NCBI GenBank assembly: GCA_035642125.1
Contig: DASQSZ010000109.1
Coordinates: 1-20,440 of the forward strand
Reading direction: 5' to 3'
DNA length: 20,440 bases
Source: CALAED01 sp937891035
Lineage (GTDB): Bacteria > Actinomycetota > Actinomycetes > Streptosporangiales > Streptosporangiaceae
This document shows positions 7,075-15,411 of the stretch, in pieces. The notes beneath the pieces are model-generated. The model was not told the DNA's origin. It was given only the letters and a program-made list of their open reading frames with translations, and did no database searches. Each line of letters starts with the position of its first letter. Within the stretch, counting starts at the first letter, position 1. A program made the position numbers and the translations under genes.

Positions 7075-8865
7075 ATGCCACCGACGAAGCACACCACGGG
7101 GAACCTGCGCAGTCAGGCCTGGTGGGACAACCCTGGCAATCCGGAGATGACCGCGCTGTACCTCGAGCGCTTCCTCAACTACGGCCTTACCCCGGCGGAA
7201 CTCCAATCGGGCCGACCGATCATCGGGATCGCCCAGACGGGCAACGACCTGGTTCCCTGTAACCGGCACCATCTCGCCCTGGCCGACCGGGTCAAGGCCG
7301 GGATCCGCGACGGCGGTGGCATCCCGTTCGAGTTTCCCGTCCATCCGCTGCAGGAGACCGGCAAGCGCCCCACCGCGGCGCTGGACCGCAACCTCGCGTA
7401 TCTCGGGCTCGTCGAGGTGCTCTACGGATATCCGCTCGATGGAGTGGTCCTGACGACGGGTTGCGACAAGACCACACCCGCGTGCCTGACCGCGGCGGCG
7501 ACGGTGAACCTCCCGGCGATCGTGCTGTCCGGAGGACCGATGCTCAACGGCTATCACGACGGCATGCGAACGGGCTCGGGACTCGTGATCTGGCAGTCGA
7601 AGCGGCTGCTCGCCAGCGGGCGGATCGACCACGACGAATACATGGCGCGCGTGGCCGCTTCCGCCCCCAGCATCGGGCACTGCAACACGATGGGCACCGC
7701 GCTGTCGATGAACAGCCTGGCCGAGGCCTTGGGAATGTCCCTTCCCGGCTGTGCGGCGATCCCGGCCCCCTACCGCGAACGGGTGCAGATGGCCTACGAC
7801 ACAGGCCAGCGAGCGGTGGCCGTCGTACGAGAGGGCCTTACCCCCCGCAAGATCATGACCCGGCAGGCTTTCGAGAACGCCATCGTTGTCGCATCGGCCA
7901 TCGCCGCCTCGACCAACGTGCCCATCCACATCAACGCCATCGCGCGTCACGTCGGGGTGACCCTGTCCAACCAGGATTGGCAACGCCTTGGAGCCCACAT
8001 CCCGGTGCTGGTAAACCTCGCCCCCGCCGGGGAGTTCCTCGGCGAGGACTTCTACCGCGCCGGCGGGGTCCCGGCGGTCATGCGGTCGTTGCTGACAGCG
8101 GGGCATTTGCACAGCGACGCCGTGACGGTCTCTGGCCGTACCGTGGCCGAGAATCTGGACGACCTGCCGCCCGCCGACCCGGCGGTCATCCGCCCCTTCC
8201 ACGACCCTGTCGCCGCACGAGGAGGACTCCTCGTCATGACCGGGAACCTGTTCGACTCCGCGGTCATGAAGACATCGGTCCTCACCGACGACTTCCGGCG
8301 CCGCTACCTGCCGCGTCCCGGCGATCCGCCGGTGTTCGACCTGCGCGCCATCGTCTTCGACGGGCCGGAGGACTACCACGCCCGCATCGAAGATCCCGAG
8401 CTGGGCATAGACCAAGACTGCATCCTCGTCATCCGCTACACCGGGCCTATCGGCTATCCGGGCTCGGCCGAGGTCGTGAACATGGAGCTTCCGGCCGCGC
8501 TGATCCAGCGAGGCGTCACCTCGCTGCCCACGCTCGGTGACGGCCGGCAAAGCGGCACGTCGGACGCCCCCTCCATTCTCAACGCCAGCCCCGAAGCCGC
8601 GGCCGGCGGCAACCTCGCCATCTTGCGCACCGGCGACCGGATCCGCATCGACCTGGACAGCGCGCGCGTCGACGTTCTCTTGACCGATGAGGAGATCGCC
8701 GAGCGATGGACTCAATACGTTCGGCCGGCATTCGAGAACGAGACACCGTGGCAGGAGATCTACCGCTCCACGGTCGGGCAGCTGGACAGCGGAGGCTGTC
8801 TCGAACTCGCCGTGTCGTACCAGGATCTCGTACACACCAAGGGGATTCCCCGTGACTCGCACTGA
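7075..8865 (+). CDS. IlvD/Edd-family sugar-acid dehydratase (arabinonate/xylonate-dehydratase type)
   Basis: This 596-residue enzyme should dehydrate a sugar acid to a 2-keto-3-deoxy acid. Three cysteines sit where [2Fe-2S] ligands lie in sugar-acid dehydratases: C62 (DLVPCNRHH), C130 (TTGCDKTTP) and C203 (GHCNTMGTA). The likely catalytic serine S493 is in DGRQSGTSDAPS. The tail motif SILNASPEAAAGGNLA fits L-arabinonate/D-xylonate dehydratases better than dihydroxy-acid dehydratase of isoleucine-valine synthesis, which is also slightly shorter. The ATG at 7075 has GAGGAG about 7 nt upstream. The 3' end overlaps the next gene by 14 bp, so the two form an operon. Context with GH15, a G6PDH-like enzyme and lost oxidoreductases suggests non-phosphorylative sugar-acid breakdown; the exact substrate is not decidable from sequence. 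Confidence 0.9.
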   Translation: MPPTKHTTGNLRSQAWWDNPGNPEMTALYLERFLNYGLTPAELQSGRPIIGIAQTGNDLVPCNRHHLALADRVKAGIRDGGGIPFEFPVHPLQETGKRPTAALDRNLAYLGLVEVLYGYPLDGVVLTTGCDKTTPACLTAAATVNLPAIVLSGGPMLNGYHDGMRTGSGLVIWQSKRLLASGRIDHDEYMARVAASAPSIGHCNTMGTALSMNSLAEALGMSLPGCAAIPAPYRERVQMAYDTGQRAVAVVREGLTPRKIMTRQAFENAIVVASAIAASTNVPIHINAIARHVGVTLSNQDWQRLGAHIPVLVNLAPAGEFLGEDFYRAGGVPAVMRSLLTAGHLHSDAVTVSGRTVAENLDDLPPADPAVIRPFHDPVAARGGLLVMTGNLFDSAVMKTSVLTDDFRRRYLPRPGDPPVFDLRAIVFDGPEDYHARIEDPELGIDQDCILVIRYTGPIGYPGSAEVVNMELPAALIQRGVTSLPTLGDGRQSGTSDAPSILNASPEAAAGGNLAILRTGDRIRIDLDSARVDVLLTDEEIAERWTQYVRPAFENETPWQEIYRSTVGQLDSGGCLELAVSYQDLVHTKGIPRDSH

Positions 8866-9856
8866 CGGCAACGGCACGATCCTGATCGCCGATTACGACT
8901 TCGGCGATGTGGACATCGAACGCGCGATCATCGAGGGCGCCGGATTCCAGCTAATTGCCGAACAGTGCAAGATCGAGGACGAGGTGATCGAAAAGGGCCG
9001 GGACGCCGACGGTGTCCTGACCCAGTACGTGCGGATCGGCTCCCGCGCCATCGACGCGTTCACCCGTTGCCGGGTGATCGCTCGCTATGGCACGGGCGTG
9101 GACATCGTCGACGTCGACGCCGCGACCCGGCGGGGCATCCAGGTCACGAACGCGCCGAACGAGTGGTGCGCCGAAGAGGTCGCCGATCACGCCATCGCGC
9201 TCTGGCTCGCCGCCGCCCGCAAGATCTGTCAATACGATCGAGCGACCCGGCAGGGCGAATGGCACTGGAAGACCGGCCGGCCGATCCGGCGGCTGCGGGG
9301 GCGGGTGTTCGGGCTGCTGTCCTTCGGCTACATCGCCAGGCTCATCGCCGAACGCGCGAAAGGGTTCGGCGTCGAGGTCTGGGCGCATGACCCGTTTCTT
9401 GACGAGCCCGAAATCCGATCCCGCGACGTGCGGCCGGTGTCCTTCGATGACCTCGTGGAAGGCGCCGACTACCTGGTTATCCAGTCCCCCCTCACCCCAC
9501 AGACGCATCACGCCTTCGACCGTGCGACGCTCCACAGGATGAAACCGACCGCCATCCTCATCAACACTGGACGCGGGCCCATCGTGGACGACGCGGCGAT
9601 CTACCAGGCGCTCACCGAGGGGTGGATCGCCGGCGCGGCGCTGGACGACCTCGAAGAGGAACCCGCGAAGCAACGCGACTGGCGCCCACGCAACGCTCTC
9701 CTGAAGCTGCCCAACGTGGTCATCACCCCCCACGCCGCCTACTACTCCGAGGAAGCCATGAGGACGGTGCGGCGGATCGCCGCCGAAGAAGCCGTACGGG
9801 TCCTGACCGGGCAACCGCCACATTCCCCGGTCAACGACGTGACGGCCGGCGGCTAG
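8852..9856 (+). CDS. D-isomer-specific 2-hydroxyacid dehydrogenase (CtBP/phosphoglycerate-dehydrogenase-like)
   Basis: A 334-residue NAD(P)-dependent oxidoreductase. The GTG at 8852 has AAGGGG about 6 nt upstream and overlaps the dehydratase gene by 14 bp; upstream in-frame codons belong to that gene. The substrate-domain segment ARYGTGVDIVDVDAATRRGI (77-96) and NAPNEWCAEEVADHAIALWLAAARK resemble the CtBP-like branch. Catalytic residues are present: R241 in INTGRGPIVDD, E270 in LEEEP and H294 in ITPHAAYYSEE. The dinucleotide loop, normally G-x-G-x-x-G in the form VGFGRIG, reads LSFGYIA (156-162), so the first and third glycines are Ser157 and Ala162. The partner dehydratase makes a 2-keto acid, so this enzyme may reduce it or a related product; that link is inference. 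Confidence 0.9.
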   Translation: MTRTDGNGTILIADYDFGDVDIERAIIEGAGFQLIAEQCKIEDEVIEKGRDADGVLTQYVRIGSRAIDAFTRCRVIARYGTGVDIVDVDAATRRGIQVTNAPNEWCAEEVADHAIALWLAAARKICQYDRATRQGEWHWKTGRPIRRLRGRVFGLLSFGYIARLIAERAKGFGVEVWAHDPFLDEPEIRSRDVRPVSFDDLVEGADYLVIQSPLTPQTHHAFDRATLHRMKPTAILINTGRGPIVDDAAIYQALTEGWIAGAALDDLEEEPAKQRDWRPRNALLKLPNVVITPHAAYYSEEAMRTVRRIAAEEAVRVLTGQPPHSPVNDVTAGG

Positions 9857-9894
9857 CGGACGGATGTCCTCACGACCGCCGGCACAGCGCCCGA

Positions 9895-10764
9895 TCATGG
9901 GGCCGGTATCGGGCCTTGGTGCGCGAGATGCCAGCCCCACCGCTGACGGAGGGGAAGTTCAAGCAGCTCCTCGAGGTCGGCGATCTCGGGCTCCAAGCGG
10001 GACCGGACGTAGGCTGCGTCGTCCTCGCTGATCGTGGGGTAGGCCTCCCCGAGCGGCCGGAAGAGCATCCGGTGGACGAGCGATGAGCGTCTGATCTGGC
10101 CCACCAGGGCGGCACTGCCGTGCTCGCGGGCCCACTCCGCGACGCGGCGAACCGCACGAGCGGCCAATACGGACCGCGCTCGACTGGCCGGCAGTTTGGC
10201 GGCCCGCAGCGAAGGCTCGAGTTGCAGCGGCGGCACTTCGAGCCAGGACAGCAGCTGATCGAGGAAGGCCTGCGGATCGCGGCGCAGGTCATCGAAGAAC
10301 GCGAGGTAGATGGTGTCCCGGTCGAAATAGTGGAGGTAGCGCCGCAGGTGTGTCGCGTACATGCCGCTGCGGATCAGTTCGGGCCGGCGTTTCAGAGCAT
10401 TCCGAAAAGAGCTTGGTGCGATGCCCCGCTTGAGCATGTAGAGATAGTGGGAGAAGGCCCGCTCGACGGGGTCCCGCAAAGTGACCATCAGCTTGATGTC
10501 GCCCCCGAGGCACGCGTGCATACGCTCCGGGGTCTCGGGGGACGGCAAGTAAAGCGGGCACACCTCACCCACGATCGCGTGTTCGGGGCCCGCGCCGCGG
10601 AACTGGGTCTCATACCACGCAAGACCCCGCTCGTAGTAGCGGTCGAAAAAATAGAGCTCTTTGGCCTTGGCCATATAGATATCCGGGTGGCGGCTCATGA
10701 CATCGTGCAGCCACGAGGAACCCGCCTTGGCCGGTCCGATGTGAATGAAATTCGGAAGAACCAC
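9895..10764 (-). CDS. PAPS-dependent sulfotransferase domain protein
   Basis: A 289-residue soluble sulfotransferase expected to move sulfate from PAPS to a hydroxyl or amine group. The 5'-phosphosulfate loop IGPAKAGSSWLHDVMSRHP lies at 9-27 (usual form PK-x-G-T-T/S-x-L) and the 3'-phosphate site LRDPVERAFSHY at 96-107 (R97, S105). The arrangement is of the bacterial Sulfotransfer family similar to heparan N-deacetylase/sulfotransferase domains. Start GTG at 10764 has GGGAG several nt upstream and begins right before the first strand. It converges on the 2-hydroxyacid dehydrogenase with a 38-bp gap. No glycan or natural-product genes adjoin it, so the acceptor is unknown. Confidence 0.88.
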   Translation of the reverse strand: MVLPNFIHIGPAKAGSSWLHDVMSRHPDIYMAKAKELYFFDRYYERGLAWYETQFRGAGPEHAIVGEVCPLYLPSPETPERMHACLGGDIKLMVTLRDPVERAFSHYLYMLKRGIAPSSFRNALKRRPELIRSGMYATHLRRYLHYFDRDTIYLAFFDDLRRDPQAFLDQLLSWLEVPPLQLEPSLRAAKLPASRARSVLAARAVRRVAEWAREHGSAALVGQIRRSSLVHRMLFRPLGEAYPTISEDDAAYVRSRLEPEIADLEELLELPLRQRWGWHLAHQGPIPAP

Positions 10765-10899
10765 AGCCCCACTCCCAAGCTCCCCCTAGCCGCCCAGGCC
10801 CGTGCGAGCACCCCATCTGGTACACGGCCTGATACACAGAGTGATACCCCTGAGACCGAACAATGCGGCCCTTGTGTCGGCAAAGACTCTGACAGCGCG
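10765..10899. other. Spacer upstream of the sulfotransferase gene
   Basis: This stretch holds the sulfotransferase promoter. A repeated TGATAC (10830-10853 region, about 14 bp apart) is the only pattern noticed, too short to call an operator. Base composition is lower in GC than the flanking genes. Confidence 0.25.
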
Positions 10900-11106
10900 A
10901 TGTCTCAGTACGCCAAAACTCGCGCCACCGCTATGTCGTGGACCGCACGCGCCCAAGGAGCCGGCCAAGAATCCGAGGAGGAACGAAAGGCCGCGGTACG
11001 GCGGATGCTTGAGTGGTATCTGCATACAGCCGGTGCTGCCGATCAGTCGCGCTGGGCCGCAGGACACGGGTGGAGTCGTACGGACGGCGTCGGCATTGGC
11101 TGTTGA
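10900..11106 (+). pseudogene. Remnant of an AfsR/NB-ARC-TPR-type regulator
   Basis: Frame 10900-11106 encodes 68 residues containing QYAKTRATA and, after a spacer, ESEEERKAAVRRMLEWYLHT followed by AGAADQ. This pattern (L-x-x-YA-x-x-RA, then EER-AA-RRLLDWYLHTADAA) is typical of the junction between the NB-ARC/winged-helix part and the TPR part of SARP/AfsR-like regulators, which are usually 600-1100 residues. Nothing of the regulator remains on either side: after DQ the sequence loses resemblance and ends in TGA. Recognition is from motif memory over about 40 residues, so the level of confidence is moderate. Confidence 0.5.
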
Positions 11107-11169
11107 GGTACCTGTGCGAGCTGCGCCGCGCCGGGATCTGCGGCCGGCTGGCTCTCGTCGGCTCGCGAC

Positions 11170-12558
11170 TTACGGGCAGGCGGCCTGCGGCGAGGTGGGC
11201 TGGGAGCAGTCGGTAAGTCGATCGGCCAGCGTGGGCGCGTCGATCACCGTGCCTTGGGTCAGCGAGTCGTGCAGGTACCGATGGAAGGCTCGGCTGAACG
11301 CCGGATAGTACGGAACGTCAGGACGTAGCCGGGCCCTTTCGAGGGCGGCATCGAGAATGCCGGCGAGCTCTTGAAGCTGCTCCTGACTCACCGGATCACC
11401 GACCTCGGGCGAGTCGGGCGGAACCTGCCGGTCTACCTGCGAGCATGCCTTGACGTTCTGGTACACCTCCTTGCGTACGGGCACGTAGCCGCCGCACGCG
11501 AATAGCTGCTGTTGCCGAACCGGCTCGGTGAGGAATGCGATAAGCTCGCGAGCCTCCTTCTTGTGCAGAGCGTTCTTGGGAATCGCCAGGCCATGGCCAC
11601 CCAACGCGCCTGATCCCGGTGTCGAGCCGGGGGCCGGACCGGGGAGCTCGGCCACGCCGAACCGTTTCTTCAACAGCGGGTCGGCGGCAATGACCTGATA
11701 GGCAAACGGCCAGTTCCGCAGGAACAGGACTCGGTCATCGGTGAACGCCTCCAGGCTATGGGATTCGCGGAATTCGGCCGACTCGCCGATGATGACCGAC
11801 GACGCCATGCCGTCGGTGAGTCTCCGCAACCCGGTCGCGGCGGCATTGTCGACGACCATTTTGTTGTTCCGCCACTCAACTTTTCCGCCGGCTCCCCAGA
11901 TCGCCTCCATTCCATTCACAGTGAGACCTTCGTAGTCGGCCAGTTGGGTGGCGAGGCCGGCCGGATCCTTTCCGCCGAGCTTGCTCAGCGCCTTTTTTGT
12001 CACGGCACGTCGCAGATCCTCCCAGGTCCGCGGCTGTTTCGGAACGATGTCTTTGCGGTAGTACAGCAATCCCACGTCGCTGTGGTACGGGATGGCGTAT
12101 TGCCGGCCGTCGTCTCCCGTGCCGGCCTGCCACGGCTTGTCGAGGAATTGATTTCGGTTGAATTCGCTCGGTAGGAACTCCTCCAGATAGCCGGCCCGAA
12201 TGAACTCGGGGATCCACACCACGTCCAGGCTGAGCACGTCGTACGTGCAGCTTCTGAGCTGCTGCGCGGCCAGCAGCTGGGCGCGCTCCTGGTCGGCTCC
12301 GCCGGGCAACTCGATGAGCCGGGCGGGCATCTTGCCCGTCGTGGGGACGCTGTCGTTCCACGCCTTGATCAGTTGTTGGCGCCGCCGTCCCGGGTTGAGG
12401 TCTTCGCCGCTGACCATCACGATCTCGTTGGCCGTCGTGGCGCGCCCGCAGTCATGCTGGTAGCGGGCGTACCTGTGAACAACGCCGGGGGCCACGACAA
12501 GCGCGAACCCGGCGACGAAGGCCACCCCGCGCCAGAGCTGCGACTTAGGTATGGTCAC
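11170..12558 (-). CDS. Extracellular solute-binding protein, family 1-like, N-terminally anchored
   Basis: A 462-residue periplasmic-binding-type protein. The GTG at 12558 overlaps the stop of the upstream vWA gene by 4 nt (GTGA), and a hydrophobic segment (about residues 9-28, VAFVAGFALVVAPGVV) follows at once, giving an uncleaved anchor or signal. There is no lipobox cysteine at the expected place. Sugar-ABC-type binding protein signs are LSLDVVWIPEFIRAGYLEEF, a DGRQYAIPYHSDVGLLYYRKD stretch, and the C-terminal lobe with GGHGLAIPKNALHKKEARELIAFLTEP. Such proteins normally feed an ABC permease, but none is nearby; the only partner is the vWA/substrate-binding protein. A sensor or complex-forming role is therefore as likely as transport. 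Confidence 0.88.
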   Translation of the reverse strand: MTIPKSQLWRGVAFVAGFALVVAPGVVHRYARYQHDCGRATTANEIVMVSGEDLNPGRRRQQLIKAWNDSVPTTGKMPARLIELPGGADQERAQLLAAQQLRSCTYDVLSLDVVWIPEFIRAGYLEEFLPSEFNRNQFLDKPWQAGTGDDGRQYAIPYHSDVGLLYYRKDIVPKQPRTWEDLRRAVTKKALSKLGGKDPAGLATQLADYEGLTVNGMEAIWGAGGKVEWRNNKMVVDNAAATGLRRLTDGMASSVIIGESAEFRESHSLEAFTDDRVLFLRNWPFAYQVIAADPLLKKRFGVAELPGPAPGSTPGSGALGGHGLAIPKNALHKKEARELIAFLTEPVRQQQLFACGGYVPVRKEVYQNVKACSQVDRQVPPDSPEVGDPVSQEQLQELAGILDAALERARLRPDVPYYPAFSRAFHRYLHDSLTQGTVIDAPTLADRLTDCSQPTSPQAACP

Positions 12559-14597
12559 GATGTCGTCCCCATCCTGAGCTCGGCGAACGTCTGGCTGATC
12601 AGCCGATCCGGCTCTTCGTTCGTCGCGTCGTGGCAAACGGTGGTCTTCGAGCTCTTGGTCAACGCGGTTACATCCGGCTCGTCGCATGCCTTGGGCCCGA
12701 CGGCGAGCAGGATGATCCGCGGCGGTGAACCCATGCCGATCAGGCGATCGCGGAGCGCGTCCGCGGTGAGGCCACCGCCGATGTGGTTGTCACCGTCGGT
12801 GAAGACGATGACGGCCGGGTTGGCGCCCCTTGCGTCCAGGCGGTCGACGGCATCGCTGATCGCGTTATAGAGCGGGGTGGATCCGCCGTCCGCGACGCCG
12901 AGTCCGGCCAGCGACTTCTCGGTGCGGTCGATGTGGATGCGCTGCCCGGGCTGCACTTCGGTGAGGGCTAACGAGGTGACATCGTTCGGTTCCGGACCGC
13001 TGGGAAACCGCGCGAGCCCCACCGCGTCGGCTGGGCCGACGAGTTCGAGAGCCTGACCGGCCAGTTCACGGGCGCGATCGAGCCGGGACCGCTGCTGTAG
13101 GCCAGGGGAGTTCATCGAGCCGGACAGGTCGATCGCGATGGCGAGGGTGACCGGCGGCCGGGCGCGGGGATAGACGGCCAGCGTGTCATCGATCTCTTCT
13201 TCCTCGAATCTCCGCACCTCTTCGCCTGCGTCACCGCCGTTGAGCGCCTGGTTATGTGACCGCCCGGTCAGGTCGCGAAACCCCGCATCCCGCAAGCCGT
13301 TGTCGTCAAGCCACGCCTTAAATCGGTCGATCATCACGTCGCGGACCTCGTCGGCCTGACCTGCCCAGGTGACGCGCACGAAGGGATAGTCGAGGCTGCG
13401 GGCATCGGCGGGATAGAAGACGTGGTACGGCTCGGGTGGCCGCGCGATCGGCCGCGCACAGCCGACGCCCAGCGGTTTCGCCTGGTTATAGTCGAGCACG
13501 GTCTGCTCGGGAAGGATGGCCGCCACGTCGGGGTTGAAGTTATTCCGGATCGCGCACAACAGATCGTGCGCACTGGTCAGCGGCGCGCCAATGGACGCGA
13601 TCCTCCCCTCCAGGAACTTCCGGTCGCTGTTGCCTGCCGCTCCCTCCGGACTCGCCCGATACAGGTCGGCGGTGGCCAGCAACCCCGACTCAGACATGGT
13701 GGGATCCGGCCGGGCAACCTGAAGCCCGGCCCTCGGCGCGGCCTCGACGAGATCGCGCAACTTAGGCGCCGCAGGCAGGTAGGGCTCGATCCGCTGGCGA
13801 TAACTGTCCGGTACGGCGAACACGACGGGTGTCGTCGCGATGGACCCCTTGCGCTCTAGATCAATGTCCGGGTGCGATTCGCCAGCGATGTAATCGGCCA
13901 CCGCGGACGACCCCGGCAGCCAGATGTCCGGCTGCGGCCCGATGAAACGCCGGATGTCTCCTTGTTGGGTCTGCTGCGACGGGTCATCCTCCCAGCCGTT
14001 CGCGAAGGCGTACTTGACATCGGAGAACGACGGCTGCGCGAAAACCGTCAGGTGGACCGGCCGGCAACGCCGGTCAGCAGCCTGATTTGCGGCGAATCGG
14101 CCCGCGGCGGTCTGCACCACATCACGTGATTCCGGAGCAGTAAGCACCCGAAGCTCAAGCGGCTGGCGGCACGGAAGCGCGTCTGAGGGCGTGTCGGACG
14201 GCGACAGCCCCTTGTTCACCAGCCAGCCCGCGCCAGCCCCAAGCAGCACCGCAAGCAAAACGGCCGATGCATACAGAAGAGTGATCCACCGCATCCGCCA
14301 ACTGCCAAGCCACAAACGCACCTGCACGCGAGCGTTGCCCAGCCTTACCAGCAGCCATCGTCCGGCACTCCTCAACCACCCGCCTACGCGAGTCGCAAGC
14401 TGCTGAAGAAACTCAACGACTCGATCCGGGGCACCGGCAATGAACGTCCCGATGCCAACCGCAGCAATCAGCGCGAGGATCGCGGGCACAGTCGGCCGAA
14501 CATGCCCGCTGGCAATGAGGTCGCTCACCAGGCTGGCGGCGAATACGACCGTAGACCCGCCGGCGCTAAAGAGAACGACCAGTAATCGCCTGTCCAT
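12555..14597 (-). CDS. Membrane-anchored substrate-binding and von Willebrand factor A domain protein
   Basis: A 680-residue fusion. Hydrophobic segments lie near 5-25, 37-56 and 105-126, separated by a basic stretch (70-100) expected inside the cell. After the third helix comes an external solute-binding-like domain (about 145-440; ELRVLTAPESRDVV, PQPDIWLPGSSAVADY, PVVFAVPDSYRQRI). An acidic linker (EEEEID) leads to a vWA domain at about 483-660 with a complete metal site: D490-L-S492-G-S494, T574 in GGSTPLYNA and D601 in FTDGDNHI. vWA domains with intact metal sites bind protein partners. The ATG at 14597 has only a weak G-rich ribosome site. The gene is first of a two-gene operon with the binding protein downstream. 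The combination is known as an annotated architecture in actinobacteria but its function is not known to me. Confidence 0.9.
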   Translation of the reverse strand: MDRRLLVVLFSAGGSTVVFAASLVSDLIASGHVRPTVPAILALIAAVGIGTFIAGAPDRVVEFLQQLATRVGGWLRSAGRWLLVRLGNARVQVRLWLGSWRMRWITLLYASAVLLAVLLGAGAGWLVNKGLSPSDTPSDALPCRQPLELRVLTAPESRDVVQTAAGRFAANQAADRRCRPVHLTVFAQPSFSDVKYAFANGWEDDPSQQTQQGDIRRFIGPQPDIWLPGSSAVADYIAGESHPDIDLERKGSIATTPVVFAVPDSYRQRIEPYLPAAPKLRDLVEAAPRAGLQVARPDPTMSESGLLATADLYRASPEGAAGNSDRKFLEGRIASIGAPLTSAHDLLCAIRNNFNPDVAAILPEQTVLDYNQAKPLGVGCARPIARPPEPYHVFYPADARSLDYPFVRVTWAGQADEVRDVMIDRFKAWLDDNGLRDAGFRDLTGRSHNQALNGGDAGEEVRRFEEEEIDDTLAVYPRARPPVTLAIAIDLSGSMNSPGLQQRSRLDRARELAGQALELVGPADAVGLARFPSGPEPNDVTSLALTEVQPGQRIHIDRTEKSLAGLGVADGGSTPLYNAISDAVDRLDARGANPAVIVFTDGDNHIGGGLTADALRDRLIGMGSPPRIILLAVGPKACDEPDVTALTKSSKTTVCHDATNEEPDRLISQTFAELRMGTTS

Positions 14598-14709
14598 CTA
14601 AACCCCGCCCATTGCCCATTCGCGATCGCACCCGGAGGTGTGGTACAGGCATTGTGCCCGTACCAACCGCTGCCCGTTGTTCGTTCACGTCCGATAAACA
14701 TGGATACGG
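14598..14709. other. Spacer upstream of the vWA operon
   Basis: Contains the presumed promoter of the leftward vWA/binding-protein operon. The local sequence is less GC-rich (around 14680-14710) but no clear promoter hexamers or operators are recognised. Confidence 0.25.
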
Positions 14710-15024
14710 TTAGCCGTTTCTCCGACGCGATGACACAGATTGCTGTACGCGGGCAGCCCCTGGCCCGACGGTGACCTGCCGAGCGCTGCTGGTCTGGGTC
14801 AGCTGCCAGCTCAAGATGGCCGGCGCGAGGACCTTTTCTAGGTCTATGCGGAGCCGGTCCGCCGGCATCTTGACCAATTGCTTGGCGTACTCGCCGAGGG
14901 AATCGGTGAGTACTCCGGCGGACCGCCAAAAATCCTTGCCCGCTTCTGCAGGCTGGAACAAGCAGTACACCACGCCCGGGTTCTCCTCCCACAACCTGAC
15001 CGTCTGGGCGGCCCAGGAGTTCAT
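14710..15024 (-). CDS. Small protein of unknown function, possibly frameshifted
   Basis: From ATG 15024 this frame gives 104 residues with protein-like composition: TVRLWEENPGVVYCLFQPAE, GKDFWRSAGVLTDSLGEYAK, and LEKVLAPAILSWQLTQTSSA. I do not recognise a family. No good ribosome site precedes the ATG. In the neighbouring frame just upstream (15085 to about 15010) the sequence reads AALVSTVLKAMVTPAGFDEL, which is also protein-like, so the true N-terminus may lie there with a frameshift near 15010-15020. The C-terminal 20 residues look degenerate. It lies in a scar region with a transposase fragment and a tRNA fragment, consistent with an eroding gene. Confidence 0.4.
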   Translation of the reverse strand: MNSWAAQTVRLWEENPGVVYCLFQPAEAGKDFWRSAGVLTDSLGEYAKQLVKMPADRLRIDLEKVLAPAILSWQLTQTSSARQVTVGPGAARVQQSVSSRRRNG

Positions 15025-15222
15025 CGAACCCGGCAGGGGTAACCATCGCCTTGAGCACGGTGCTGACCAAGGCCGCCACCCGCATCGAAGCAGGACAGGC
15101 GACCCCCGACCCAGCAAGGGTGTCACCGAACGTGCCGGGCCGTAGGTCGTCGAGTTCGGCCTCGTCACGGAGCGGCGAGGTCTTGGCGTTCGGGGGTCGT
15201 TGGTGCCGGGCCTGGTGCGGCC

Positions 15223-15411
15223 GGCAAACTCCGCCACATCGGCATCGGAGGAACCCACGCCCGAACCCACATCATCATGCTCATCAACGACCTGCACGTC
15301 CGCGTCGTCAACGCCGCCACCGGCGAACTCCTCCGCGAACCCACCATCGACCCCACCCGCGACTACCAACCCACCGGCCGCCCCACCAGGCCCACAACAA
15401 AACACCCCTGA
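15223..15411 (+). pseudogene. IS481-like transposase, C-terminal remnant
   Basis: Translation from 15223 gives GKLRHIGIGGTHARTHIIML, then INDLHVRVVNAATGELLREP, TIDPTRDYQPTGRP and a stop at 15409-15411. The order HIGIG-THA-T, LHVR, TGELLRE-T-DPTRDYQPTG is that of the C-terminal beta-barrel tail of IS481-family (integrase-core) transposases. The catalytic DDE domain and the N-terminal helix-turn-helix are absent; the sequence before 15223 does not continue the family in any frame I read. The hairpin at 15405-15434 overlaps its stop codon. Confidence 0.7.

Noticed and set aside
7054..8877. 607-residue open frame on the minus strand
   Set aside because: It is the exact antisense of the dehydratase gene, whose family motifs, Fe-S cysteines and ribosome site are clear; long antisense frames are expected at this GC content.
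10120..11106. 328-residue open frame on the plus strand as one gene
   Set aside because: Most of it is antisense to the sulfotransferase; only the last 68 codons resemble a real protein and are listed as a remnant.
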